Assembly: GCA_965229625.1 (NCBI GenBank)
Contig: CBDDJJ010000001.1
Location: 1,116,001 to 1,180,000 of the forward strand
Source of the DNA: JANQIO01 sp965229625
GTDB taxonomy: Bacteria; Pseudomonadota; Gammaproteobacteria; Pseudomonadales; Halieaceae
Length of the DNA stretch: 64,000 bases
Reading direction: 5' to 3'
The notes below the pieces were generated by a model. That model saw only the letters and a list, made by a program, of their open reading frames with translations. It was not told the origin of the DNA and did no database searches. Both the position numbers and the translations under genes were made by a program. Below, one piece after another: positions 42,853 to 49,552 of the stretch; position 1 is the stretch's first letter; each line of letters starts with the position of its first letter.

Positions 42853-43149
42853 CTAACGGGTATGGTCTTCTACCTCTTCAAATACTTCGACTGAAATCCG
42901 CTCGCCCAGCGCTCTCATGCCTTCCATTTGCTGCGGATTGCGGTTGCCCCAGAAGGTCTGCCAGGATTCCAGGGAATCCCACCTGGCGATAGTGATCACC
43001 TCGGTCTCGCTATCCACTGAGCGAAGCATAAAACTGCCAAGCGCGCCGGCGACTGACTCGTGGATATGATTGGTCGTGGCGCGCCAGGTATCCCTGAAGG
43101 CCTCAAAGCTCTCGGGTGCCACCTTCCAGCGGTAAACAACTCTGACCAT
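42853..43149 (-). CDS. Antibiotic biosynthesis monooxygenase (ABM) family protein
   Basis: The 98-residue protein (MVRVVYRWKVAPESFEAFRD start) has the ABM dimeric alpha/beta-barrel pattern, including ITIARWDSLESWQTFWGNRN. Activity is unknown; relatives oxidise quinones or degrade heme. It is followed by no close partner except the small genes on the same strand. Confidence 0.82.
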   Translation of the reverse strand: MVRVVYRWKVAPESFEAFRDTWRATTNHIHESVAGALGSFMLRSVDSETEVITIARWDSLESWQTFWGNRNPQQMEGMRALGERISVEVFEEVEDHTR

Positions 43150-43195
43150 AGAACACTCCAGATCGTGAACGGCGGGAATGCATGGGGGCGTGCCT

Positions 43196-43639
43196 TTAGT
43201 CCAGTGATTTCAGGAAACAGACGATCCTGCCGGTCTCGGTAAAGCCCAGGTGCTTGTGCACAGCGATACTGCGCGAGTTGTTTTCGAGCGCATCACTGGC
43301 CAGTTCTGAGTATCCCTGTTGTTTCGCCCAGGTTTCGGCCCCCTGCAGCAATAGGCGGCCCAGCCCTTTTTCCCTGTATCGCTCGTCAACAAACCACCCC
43401 TCAACATAGGGCACCTGCGCTTCGCGGCTGCCTTCCGCGTAACCCCTGGTAGCAAGCTCAATAAACGCCACAAGCTGGCCGGAATCCTCAATGAGCAGGC
43501 ACTCCTGTAGCATGGTGTTTTCGCCCGAAAAATACGCCTGGAGCTCCTCTCGATGCTCTTCCATCTCGTCCGGCCATAGCGCATCCCGCAGCCTCAGCCA
43601 GCCCTCCAGGTCTTGCTCTCTGGCGGGCCGCAACGTCAA
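43196..43639 (-). CDS. AAC(6')-like aminoglycoside N-acetyltransferase
   Basis: The 147-residue GNAT protein matches the chromosomal AAC(6')-I group in order and spacing of motifs: LRLRDALWPDEMEEHREEL near residue 15, VEGWFVDERYREKGLGRLLL near 78, ELASDALENNSRSIAVHKHL near 112 and GFTETGRIVCFLKSL at the end. Enzymes of this group acetylate the 6' amino group of aminoglycosides such as kanamycin; many chromosomal copies are weakly expressed and may have another natural substrate. Confidence 0.8.
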   Translation of the reverse strand: MTLRPAREQDLEGWLRLRDALWPDEMEEHREELQAYFSGENTMLQECLLIEDSGQLVAFIELATRGYAEGSREAQVPYVEGWFVDERYREKGLGRLLLQGAETWAKQQGYSELASDALENNSRSIAVHKHLGFTETGRIVCFLKSLD

Positions 43640-43678
43640 TAAGCTGGCTCCCCGGCGCTTGCAGAGGGGCGCCTGGAG

Positions 43679-44071
43679 CTAGTCGGCATCGACCGCAACG
43701 GCCCGTTTCGCAAAATAGGCCTTGTAGGTGAGCAGTACGCCAACCGCCAGGAGCACCACTTCAACCAACACCACCGGCAGGGAGTTTCCGCCGGCATTTT
43801 CAATGTAGGCGTGAGGAAACGTCATGCGGGCGAGCCCGATCAACACAGCCGCCCAACCGGCCACTGTCACCACCGTCGTCCAATCCCAACGCCAGGTGTT
43901 GTGAGCTCGCACAATGCAAAACCCGCCAAAGAACATGAGCGTACCGGACAGGTATACAACCGGTGGAATCTGCACGTCATAGAGATGCGGGTTAACGAGC
44001 GGGTTCTCTGTGGCAATAATGGCAATAAGCAACGGCCCCACCAGCCCTGCCAGCCTGATCGAATCGGTCAT
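43679..44071 (-). CDS. Four-helix membrane protein of unknown function
   Basis: A 130-residue hypothetical protein with four predicted helices (about residues 7-20, 38-55, 66-83 and 98-118). I recognise no family, although small proteins of this shape are common in marine bacteria. It follows the intergenic region after 44152-44367 on the same strand. Confidence 0.65.
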   Translation of the reverse strand: MTDSIRLAGLVGPLLIAIIATENPLVNPHLYDVQIPPVVYLSGTLMFFGGFCIVRAHNTWRWDWTTVVTVAGWAAVLIGLARMTFPHAYIENAGGNSLPVVLVEVVLLAVGVLLTYKAYFAKRAVAVDAD

Positions 44072-44151
44072 CTAATCACTAGAACTCCATAATGTGCTGC
44101 GTCGGATAGTAAGCCAGGTATGGCTAAGTCGCGACATGGGCAGCAGCATTG

Positions 44152-44367
44152 TTATCCATCGAGGCGCAGCACGTCGTTATGCGCAGCTGAAGCAAATTCA
44201 TGCCTGATATCCGCCAGGTACTCTATCAAGTCTTCCTGAGACACTGACGCCGGTATAACGATGTCCTCGGCGAGGCGTTTCTTGCCCTCGCCGCCGAGAT
44301 AAAACACCCTCCAGGCGCCTTCCCTTCGGGCGACCTCAATGACCGTACCGAACACATCGAACTTCAT
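44152..44367 (-). CDS. Small DUF7661-like protein
   Basis: The 71-residue protein (MKFDVFGTVIEVARREGAWR start, VIPASVSQEDLIEYLADIRH in the middle) resembles the small DUF7661 family. Function is unknown. No signal or membrane segment is present. Confidence 0.65.
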   Translation of the reverse strand: MKFDVFGTVIEVARREGAWRVFYLGGEGKKRLAEDIVIPASVSQEDLIEYLADIRHEFASAAHNDVLRLDG

Positions 44368-44411
44368 TGCCGGGGGCCTCCCAGGAAGATTCTTTCACAG
44401 GCCAGCAGACG

Positions 44412-44696
44412 CTAGAGCCACTCCCAGGTGACCCCATACTGCCGGCAGGCATCCTCATAATACTCCGGATCATCAGGCTCCACGTTGTAATCCATCAGCA
44501 ACTCGTCGCCCACCTGCAGGTCGCAGGCTGCCACCAGGTCAAAGTGGTCCTGCATCAGCGCATCCGCCACGTCGAGCGCAGCATGAAGGGGTGGCCCGGG
44601 ATAATCCCTGGCGCTGCACTTACGCATCATGTTGGGCGTGTCGGCGTGAAAGGGGATGCACATCCCGGAATGGCCGGTTCCAGCGGTGTCGTTCAC
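44412..44696 (-). CDS. Short SET-domain-like protein
   Basis: The 94-residue frame from a GTG at 44696 shows the C-terminal half of a SET methyltransferase domain: DTPNMMRKCSARD resembles the NHxxxPN motif, and FDLVAACDLQVGDELLMDYN is the classical ExxxDY-type segment. A full SET domain needs about 120 residues, so this is either a compact version or lacks its N-terminus. Lysine methylation activity is uncertain. It begins 11 bp after the thioesterase stop. Confidence 0.6.
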   Translation of the reverse strand: MNDTAGTGHSGMCIPFHADTPNMMRKCSARDYPGPPLHAALDVADALMQDHFDLVAACDLQVGDELLMDYNVEPDDPEYYEDACRQYGVTWEWL

Positions 44697-44707
44697 CAGG
44701 GCCCCGG

Positions 44708-45532
44708 CTACTCGGCCACGACACTGAACACCGCACTGGCACGGGCTATACGTTTCGAGCCGACCTGCACATAGCAGTTGGCGAACGCCATCTTGCCACC
44801 GACCTTCTGTACATCGGTGTGGATTTCAATCCAGTCACCGAGCTTTGCCGCGCCCGCATAGTCCACTGACAGGTTGGCCGTCACCAGCGGCCTGGCCTCG
44901 TCCTGGGACACCACCGCACTGTAGCCCAAGGCCACATCGGCGAGGCTGCTGATGACACCACCATGCACCAGTCCGCGGGCGTTGCAGTGCTTTTCTGTCG
45001 CAAAGAAACCGACCACCAGTTCTCTATCATTGAGCTTGTTGTAAATGGGCCCCAGCAGGTCGAGAAACGGGCTGCTGCGAAACAGCGGTTCGAAGCCCTC
45101 GGGAACGGCTGTGGGCTCGTCTTCAGCGGGGACACCCTGGCCGGTAGTCTCCGCCTCGGCAACCTCTGTATCGGTGACCTCTGGAGCAGCGGACCCAGCC
45201 TGCGATTCGTCGCGTTCGGGGGCGGTTACAGGCGCATCTTCATACCTGCTGTCTTCTGCCGGGAACCTGGCCTGCCATACTTCTTCGAAGCTGTCGTAGC
45301 GCGAGATCACCGGTTCCCCACCGGGCGGCGTAACACGAGTTACCCAGACACCGTTTTCCATGTAGAGATAGAAGGCGTCTTCGACTCTGTCGAAGTCCTC
45401 CCCTTCGTGGAGAATCCCAACGTAGAGATCACGCTCAGAAAACAGATTGCGATTTCCCGCATAGAAACCGCGCTCCCTGAAGTATTCACGCGCCTGGTCG
45501 AGGTTCTTAACGCTGGTTGCTTGTCTGGGCAT
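44708..45532 (-). CDS. PaaI-type hotdog thioesterase with N-terminal extension
   Basis: Residues 140-274 are a PaaI/YdiI hotdog thioesterase (ATEKHCNARGLVHGGVISSL, with the HGG motif near residue 195, and LVTANLSVDYAGAAKLGDWI). The first 90 residues (VKNLDQAREYFRERGFYAGN and FYLYMENGVWVTRVTPPGGE) form a separate unrecognised domain, joined by an acidic linker rich in E, A and T. Ordinary PaaI proteins are about 140 residues, so this is a two-domain form. The ATG at 45532 has an AGGGA site. Acyl-CoA substrate unknown. Confidence 0.8.
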   Translation of the reverse strand: MPRQATSVKNLDQAREYFRERGFYAGNRNLFSERDLYVGILHEGEDFDRVEDAFYLYMENGVWVTRVTPPGGEPVISRYDSFEEVWQARFPAEDSRYEDAPVTAPERDESQAGSAAPEVTDTEVAEAETTGQGVPAEDEPTAVPEGFEPLFRSSPFLDLLGPIYNKLNDRELVVGFFATEKHCNARGLVHGGVISSLADVALGYSAVVSQDEARPLVTANLSVDYAGAAKLGDWIEIHTDVQKVGGKMAFANCYVQVGSKRIARASAVFSVVAE

Positions 45533-45626
45533 GTCGCATCCCTGCAGGTACACGGGAAGTGATACCACGCAATGCGGGGTTTTGCACTGTTCCCAGTAAC
45601 CCGTATGCGTCGTCAGAAAGCACAAC

Positions 45627-46094
45627 TCAATCGCTTGGGTCCAGCAGCGAGCCCATTCGGGTACCTACGTCCTGAGCCATGGCGGTTCTAAGCTTGCTGC
45701 CGGCCTTGCGAAGGCGCTCGAAGGTGTCGTCATCCAGTTCCTGTTCGTCAGCCTGGCCAGGTCTGGAGTGGTCAACCAGACCGCCCAATGCTTCCTGCAG
45801 TTCAAAGTAGGCATCACGGGTAGCGGTTGAGAGGTAAATACCCCCTTCAGCGAAATACCAGTGCCGTAGCTGCGCGGAGAGCTCCTTGATCGTCTGAAAG
45901 GTAACGGGTGTCGGACGCGAATACCTGGCGAGTGGCTCAAGACAGTTCCAAAGACTTTGGTAAACGCGCAGCCTGGCCTCCCTGAGTGTGCGATCGTGCT
46001 CGGCGACGAGGTCCTTCTTTATCTTCCAGCTGAGACCCAGGTAGGAAGCGATGACGCCGAGAACGAAGGTAAGCAGTTCACTGAGAAAATCCAT
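45627..46094 (-). CDS. Hypothetical protein with N-terminal membrane anchor
   Basis: A 155-residue protein with one N-terminal hydrophobic segment (LSELLTFVLGVIASYLGLSW) and a helical cytoplasmic part rich in charged residues. I recognise no family. It sits between the thioesterase and the small metal-binding protein gene, the last backbone genes before the cassette array. Confidence 0.65.
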   Translation of the reverse strand: MDFLSELLTFVLGVIASYLGLSWKIKKDLVAEHDRTLREARLRVYQSLWNCLEPLARYSRPTPVTFQTIKELSAQLRHWYFAEGGIYLSTATRDAYFELQEALGGLVDHSRPGQADEQELDDDTFERLRKAGSKLRTAMAQDVGTRMGSLLDPSD

Positions 46095-46139
46095 TGTCTG
46101 GCCTCCGCGGACTGGCGGTATGCTGAAGACTCGAAGCTT

Positions 46140-46331
46140 CTAGAGACTATGCTCCTTGATGATGACATCAAAGTAATTGCAATCGCTCGGGCTGCCGGCG
46201 TTGTCGCTTGCAAAGTCATCCCTACAGCCCGGGTTGCAAAAGCCCACAACAAACCCTCGATACTCGGTCAGCGAATCATCCGATACCGGCTTTCCAGATC
46301 GGGGACAGAACTTGTTGATTGGTTTTTCCAT
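46140..46331 (-). CDS. Small YHS-like cysteine-motif protein
   Basis: The 63-residue protein has CPRSGKPVSDDSLTEYRG and VGFCNPGCRDDFASD, a CPxSGKPV...FCNPGC pattern that suggests a small metal-binding fold related to YHS domains. Homologues are frequently mislabelled as glutathione S-transferase. Function is unknown. Confidence 0.72.
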   Translation of the reverse strand: MEKPINKFCPRSGKPVSDDSLTEYRGFVVGFCNPGCRDDFASDNAGSPSDCNYFDVIIKEHSL

Positions 46332-46435
46332 GCTTTGACCTGCACTGGGTGAAGTTCATGATCTCGAATGGCCGCTGGAGACGGCGGGCTGTGCTCCAAC
46401 GCCAGGAAATCTGGCGGTGGAGCCGTCCCGTTGCG

Positions 46436-46759
46436 CTACCTGGTGGATGACCTCTTTCCACCTGGTACCGACCAACCCATTAGTAAATATTCCAGAAGCA
46501 CCCTCACTTTAGACTTTGGAGCCAGGTTCGTTGCGGTTGGCACATATTCAGAACGGAACTCCGCTACGATTTCCAATGCGTGCTCGACATAGTTTTCCGG
46601 CACTCGGATGGCACGTTCGTTGTAGGACGCTACCTGTGGCCCAGGGTAGAGACTGCCGAAATATTGCCCAGCTATAAAGTAAGGAATACCTGCCGCCTCT
46701 AACTCACAAACTAGCAAAGCCTGCTCTACGTCATCAATCGGGTGGCAGATAGTTTTCAA
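46436..46759 (-). CDS. DUF2007-like protein, possible last cassette
   Basis: The 107-residue protein (DDVEQALLVCELEAAGIPYF near the start, YNERAIRVPENYVEHALEIV later) resembles DUF2007 (putative signal-transducing) proteins. Its ATG lies only 5 bp after the core end of attC1, the normal position for the next cassette gene, but no attC follows it. It may be the terminal cassette with a lost site or a host gene at the array end. Confidence 0.72.
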   Translation of the reverse strand: MKTICHPIDDVEQALLVCELEAAGIPYFIAGQYFGSLYPGPQVASYNERAIRVPENYVEHALEIVAEFRSEYVPTATNLAPKSKVRVLLEYLLMGWSVPGGKRSSTR

Positions 46760-46763
46760 GGCC

Positions 46764-46838
46764 TTCTAACGCTTCAAACTTGGGGAGCCGGCACACTGCT
46801 ACGAAGCGAAGCGGTCTCGCAGCCTTGATTTGTTAGGC
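46764..46838 (-). repeat. attC site 1
   Basis: 75 bp from TTCTAAC (core side) to GTTAGGC (inverse-core side), with the shared inner blocks GCTTCAA, GCGGTCTCGCAGCC and TTGATTTGTTAG. It follows the cassette at 46863. Confidence 0.85.
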
Positions 46839-46862
46839 GGCGCAAACGTGAGGAGTGCAGTT

Positions 46863-47048
46863 TCAACTTTCGGCATGGCCATCTGAACTAGCCTCTTTGA
46901 TACCTTCTTTAGTCAGTCTGTGACTCTCTGCCCGTCTCTGCTTATTGGCAATGTCTTTGATCTCTTCGGTAGGTCTCGCATGGCTCATGTTGGAGTGGCC
47001 CAATTTTCCACCCGATCCGCTTTCTACCTTGCCTTTTGTATTGGCCAT
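46863..47048 (-). CDS. Cassette gene: small hydrophilic protein
   Basis: A 61-residue, very basic and polar protein (MANTKGKVESGSGGKLGHSN start, KGIKEASSDGHAES end) without hydrophobic stretches. I recognise no family. It lies between attC1 and attC2 as a single-gene cassette. Confidence 0.6.
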   Translation of the reverse strand: MANTKGKVESGSGGKLGHSNMSHARPTEEIKDIANKQRRAESHRLTKEGIKEASSDGHAES

Positions 47049-47070
47049 ATCCTTATCTCTCAGAGTGTCA

Positions 47071-47147
47071 CATCTTGCTTCAAGCTGAGGCGGCCGTAAG
47101 GCTGTCGCGGCGCGAAGCGCGTACTACATGCCTCGACTTGCTAGTGA
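47071..47147 (-). repeat. attC site 2, degenerate
   Basis: The inner blocks GCTTCAAGCTG, CGGCCGTAAGGCTGTC, CGCGAAGCG and GACTTG match the other sites, but both core sites are damaged: CTTGC instead of CTAACGC on one side and CTTGCTAGTG instead of CTTGTTAGTG on the other. Probably poorly recombinogenic. Confidence 0.75.
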
Positions 47148-47150
47148 TCT

Positions 47151-47474
47151 TCACAACAAGGCCACCGATATCACGGGCACGAGCGAATTAGTGAGGACAA
47201 TGCCGAGTGTATAGAGCCCGGCTCGTTTATGGCTGAGCTTGATGAAGCTCACTAAGCATAGCTGCGACCCAATACTCAATATTAACAGTGAGAGAACCGC
47301 GGCAATAACTTGTTGCTGGAAGATTCCACCTATAAGCATGTAGACAAGCATACTGATGATCGCGGGGATAAAAGCCGCGGCACCTAGTTCAATGCCGTCG
47401 AACTGATGCGGTTTTGGCTCAAATACACTCACAGCGATAATCAGAAACAGCAGTGAAATCACAAAGGTAACCAC
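47151..47474 (-). CDS. Cassette gene: small membrane protein
   Basis: A 107-residue protein with three predicted helices (about residues 3-18, 30-52, 56-75) and a hydrophobic C-terminus. No family recognised. It stops 4 bp from attC2, its own recombination site. Membrane proteins of this size are frequent cassette products. Confidence 0.65.
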   Translation of the reverse strand: MVTFVISLLFLIIAVSVFEPKPHQFDGIELGAAAFIPAIISMLVYMLIGGIFQQQVIAAVLSLLILSIGSQLCLVSFIKLSHKRAGLYTLGIVLTNSLVPVISVALL

Positions 47475-47493
47475 CAGTTCAGCTCCTGAAGAA

Positions 47494-47568
47494 CTCTAAC
47501 GCTTCAAGCTGGGTCAGCCGTCAGGCTTTCCCAGCTTGAAGCGACCTTGCAGGCTTGACTTGTTATGC
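47494..47568 (-). repeat. attC site 3
   Basis: 75 bp from CTCTAAC at the core side to GTTATGC at the inverse-core side, with GCTTCAAGCTGGG, AGCCGTCAGGCT and GGCTTGACTTGTTA. It belongs to the cassette at 47563, whose stop codon lies inside the inverse core. Confidence 0.88.
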
Positions 47569-47838
47569 ATCCTGCTGCCCCCAATCACTCAGAACATCTT
47601 TGAAACTCTCGACATCTGAGTCGAGTTCCATACAAGAGTAGCCGTATCCGAGCTGCACCAATGCATTCCTGAAGCGCTCAAACTTAGTCCAGTCCCGGTC
47701 AAGTAGCATTCCCTTAGTTGCACCGTAGTTCTTCACCAATACGTCAAACTCCAATGCCTCTTCGTCTATTCGCACTGAAGCGGGAGACACAAAAATGTCT
47801 CCATAGGTGTCGCGATACTTTTCGATTAGATCGGTCAT
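47563..47838 (-). CDS. Cassette gene: acidic hypothetical protein
   Basis: A 91-residue acidic protein (MTDLIEKYRDTYGDIFVSPA start) with no signal or membrane segment and no recognised family. The TAA stop overlaps the inverse core of attC3. It starts 13 bp before attC4. Confidence 0.65.
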   Translation of the reverse strand: MTDLIEKYRDTYGDIFVSPASVRIDEEALEFDVLVKNYGATKGMLLDRDWTKFERFRNALVQLGYGYSCMELDSDVESFKDVLSDWGQQDA

Positions 47839-47850
47839 CGAACAAAGGAT

Positions 47851-47929
47851 GCATAACGCCGCAAGCTGGGGCGCCCGGACTGGAGCGCAGCGGAAGGTAG
47901 GGTGTCCCAGCGAAGCGACAGCATTGCCT
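47851..47929 (-). repeat. attC site 4, core-side part (split by an IS)
   Basis: Begins GCATAACGCCGCAAGCTGGG, with the hairpin blocks of the family, and runs to GCATTGCCT, where the IS110-family element begins. Joined to 49110-49119 (CTTGTTAGGC) it restores a complete attC. Confidence 0.85.
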
Positions 47930-47969
47930 TGTATGATCGAAATTCCATCTTCACCACCTCTCCGAAGGA

Positions 47970-48130
47970 TATAGTGGGGCCCGTAACGGGTGCCCGCCCG
48001 TTACCGGTGATGCAGCTCGAAGCCTTACCTGGGCCACTCAGTGAACCCGCTAACAAGCGTGGAGCGCATCACCGATTCAATTTCATCTACTCGAACAGTC
48101 GAATGGGCCCCGAGCCCGAATGTAGCAAGG
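47970..48130 (+). ncRNA. Candidate bridge RNA (seekRNA) of the IS110-family element
   Basis: Three consecutive stem-loops lie between the left end and the transposase start. (1) GTAACGGG/CCCGTTAC (47983-48004). (2) A large loop closed by CGGTGATGC/GCATCACCG (48005-48013, 48066-48074) and GCTC/GAGC, whose interior holds GCCTT (48022-48026, same as the target left of the core) and CTAACAAG (48050-48057, complement of the target right half CTTGTTAG). (3) A loop closed by CTAC/GTAG containing ACAGTCG (48095-48101), identical to the element's right end. This is the order of 5' hairpin, target loop and donor loop described for IS110 bridge RNAs. Boundaries are approximate. Confidence 0.65.
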
Positions 48131-48137
48131 GGGAGTA

Positions 48138-49085
48138 ATGAAGACAATCCAGCGCCAGATCAACGTCGGAATCGACATTAGCAAGCAGTCACTCGATGTC
48201 GCGATCGCCGAGACCGGTGAGGCTTTTCAGGTCGACAACACCGCGGCCGGGGTTCGCTGCCTGATGCGCAAGTTGCGCGCTTACGCCATCATCCGGATAG
48301 TCGTCGAGGCCACGGGGCGGCTGGAGCGCGCCCTGCTCGAGCAGGCGGTCAAGCACGAGCTGCCGCTGGTGCTCGTCCAGCCGCTCTGGATCCGGCGGTA
48401 TGCCGGGGCGAAGGGCCTTCTGGCCAAGACCGATGACCTCGATGCCATGATCATGGACCAGTACGGTGCCCAGATCGAGCCGGATGTGCGCGAGCTGCCG
48501 TGCGAGAAAATCCTGTTAATCAAGGACCTGCTGTGCCGCCGGCGGCAGCTGATGCGGATGCGCACCCAGGAACTCAATCGTTGCAGCATCATGCCCAGGG
48601 TCGTCCAGCGAAGCCTCAAGCGGGTCATCAAGGTGCTCGACAGCGAGGTCACCAAGATCGAGTCGCAGCTCGACAAAGCGCTCGATGAAGTCGACCACTG
48701 GCACCAGCGCCGGGAGGTGTTGCTGAGCGCGCCAGGCGTTGGGCCTCAGCTGATGTATACCCTCCTGGGTGAGCTACCCGAATTGGGCCAGCTTACCGCT
48801 AAACAGATCTCGGCCCTGGTCGGCGTCGCACCGATGAATCACGACAGCGGCACGTGGCGTGGCAAGCGACGGATACGAGGCGGCCGCGCCCAAGTGCGAA
48901 CGGTGCTGTATATGGCAACCTTGAGCAGCACACGCCACAACCCTGTGATCAAAGCCTTTTACGAGCGTCTGGTGGTCCAGGGTAAGCACAAGAAAGTCGC
49001 GCTGACGGCGTGCATGCGGAAGTTCATTACCATCCTGAACGCGATGGTCAGGGACGGAACGAGATGGGAGGAAAAGTATGCCTAG
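48138..49085 (+). CDS. IS110-family DEDD/serine recombinase (transposase)
   Basis: The 315-residue protein has the RuvC-like DEDD domain (D13 in NVGIDISKQS, E57 in VVEATGRLER, D99 and D102 in LLAKTDDLDA) and the C-terminal Tnp domain with the candidate nucleophile S237 in HDSGTWRGKRRIRGGR. Length and residue spacing match active IS110 enzymes. AGGGGGAG is 3 bp before the ATG. A long leader and short tail place it in the IS110 rather than IS1111 subgroup by layout. The gene is intact and runs opposite to the cassettes. Confidence 0.93.
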   Translation: MKTIQRQINVGIDISKQSLDVAIAETGEAFQVDNTAAGVRCLMRKLRAYAIIRIVVEATGRLERALLEQAVKHELPLVLVQPLWIRRYAGAKGLLAKTDDLDAMIMDQYGAQIEPDVRELPCEKILLIKDLLCRRRQLMRMRTQELNRCSIMPRVVQRSLKRVIKVLDSEVTKIESQLDKALDEVDHWHQRREVLLSAPGVGPQLMYTLLGELPELGQLTAKQISALVGVAPMNHDSGTWRGKRRIRGGRAQVRTVLYMATLSSTRHNPVIKAFYERLVVQGKHKKVALTACMRKFITILNAMVRDGTRWEEKYA

Positions 49086-49109
49086 AGGGTTGCTTTGGGA
49101 TCACAGTCG

Positions 49110-49119
49110 CTTGTTAGGC
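49110..49119 (-). repeat. attC site 4, inverse-core part
   Basis: CTTGTTAGGC, the detached end of attC4, contains the inverse core GTTAGGC (49113-49119). It is separated from its partner at 47851-47929 by the IS element. Confidence 0.85.
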
Positions 49120-49467
49120 GTACGCCTTTCTTCGAAGAGTGTCATCTTCATAAGGACTCTCCTGCATGAATAGAAAGTATGCCAAGTCATGAACTAGTTC
49201 CAATGCCTCGCTGTAGTAGGGTTCACTGGGCCGAGGGAAGTTTTCGTGTCTAGTCCACTCTCTGAGCCAGGTGTCGATAAGCCAGAATCCCTCTGCGATA
49301 TCGGTCGGTAATTGATCCGAATTTTGGAGCTCCGATGCGGCTTCATACATCAGGCGAGTTAGTCTTCCAAACGCCTCCTTGTCCCATCGAAGCTCAGATC
49401 GCACTAGGATCATGAAAGAACTTTCCGCAGCATTGAGCTCGTTCCGAAGCGCGTCCAATGATTTCAC
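49114..49467 (-). CDS. Cassette gene: hypothetical helical protein
   Basis: A 117-residue soluble protein, mainly helical, rich in aromatic residues (EGFWLIDTWLREWTRHENFP). No family recognised. Its stop lies in the inverse core of the split attC4; the start is 11 bp before attC5. The IS insertion leaves the reading frame complete but removes its attC. Confidence 0.65.
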   Translation of the reverse strand: MKSLDALRNELNAAESSFMILVRSELRWDKEAFGRLTRLMYEAASELQNSDQLPTDIAEGFWLIDTWLREWTRHENFPRPSEPYYSEALELVHDLAYFLFMQESPYEDDTLRRKAYA

Positions 49468-49477
49468 TGAGAAGTAC

Positions 49478-49552
49478 GCCTAACGCTTCAAGCTGGGGCA
49501 GCCGTTAGGCTGTCCCCGCACGAAGCGGCCTTGCAGCCTTGACTTGTTAGGT
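49478..49552 (-). repeat. attC site 5
   Basis: 75 bp from GCCTAAC to GTTAGGT with GCTTCAAGCTGGGGCAGCCG, TTAGGCTGTCC and GCAGCCTTGACTTG. It is almost identical to attC7, showing a family-specific site type. Confidence 0.9.

Larger units (their letters stand above)
47928..49109 (+). mobile_element. IS110-family element inserted in attC4
   Basis: About 1182 bp: 210 bp of leader, a DEDD transposase gene and a 24-bp tail. The pentamer CTTGT is present at both junctions (47928-47932 and 49110-49114), so the exact crossover is ambiguous within it; a CT core shared by both ends is what IS110 recombination leaves. The outer sequences join to a perfect attC. There are no long terminal inverted repeats, only TGATC shared near both ends, typical of the IS110 group. 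Confidence 0.85.

Noticed and set aside
46384..46440. Possible eighth attC downstream of the DUF2007-like gene (TCCAACGCC ... GTTGCGC)
   Set aside because: The heptamers deviate from the core consensus, the spacing is too short, and none of the inner blocks shared by the other sites is present.
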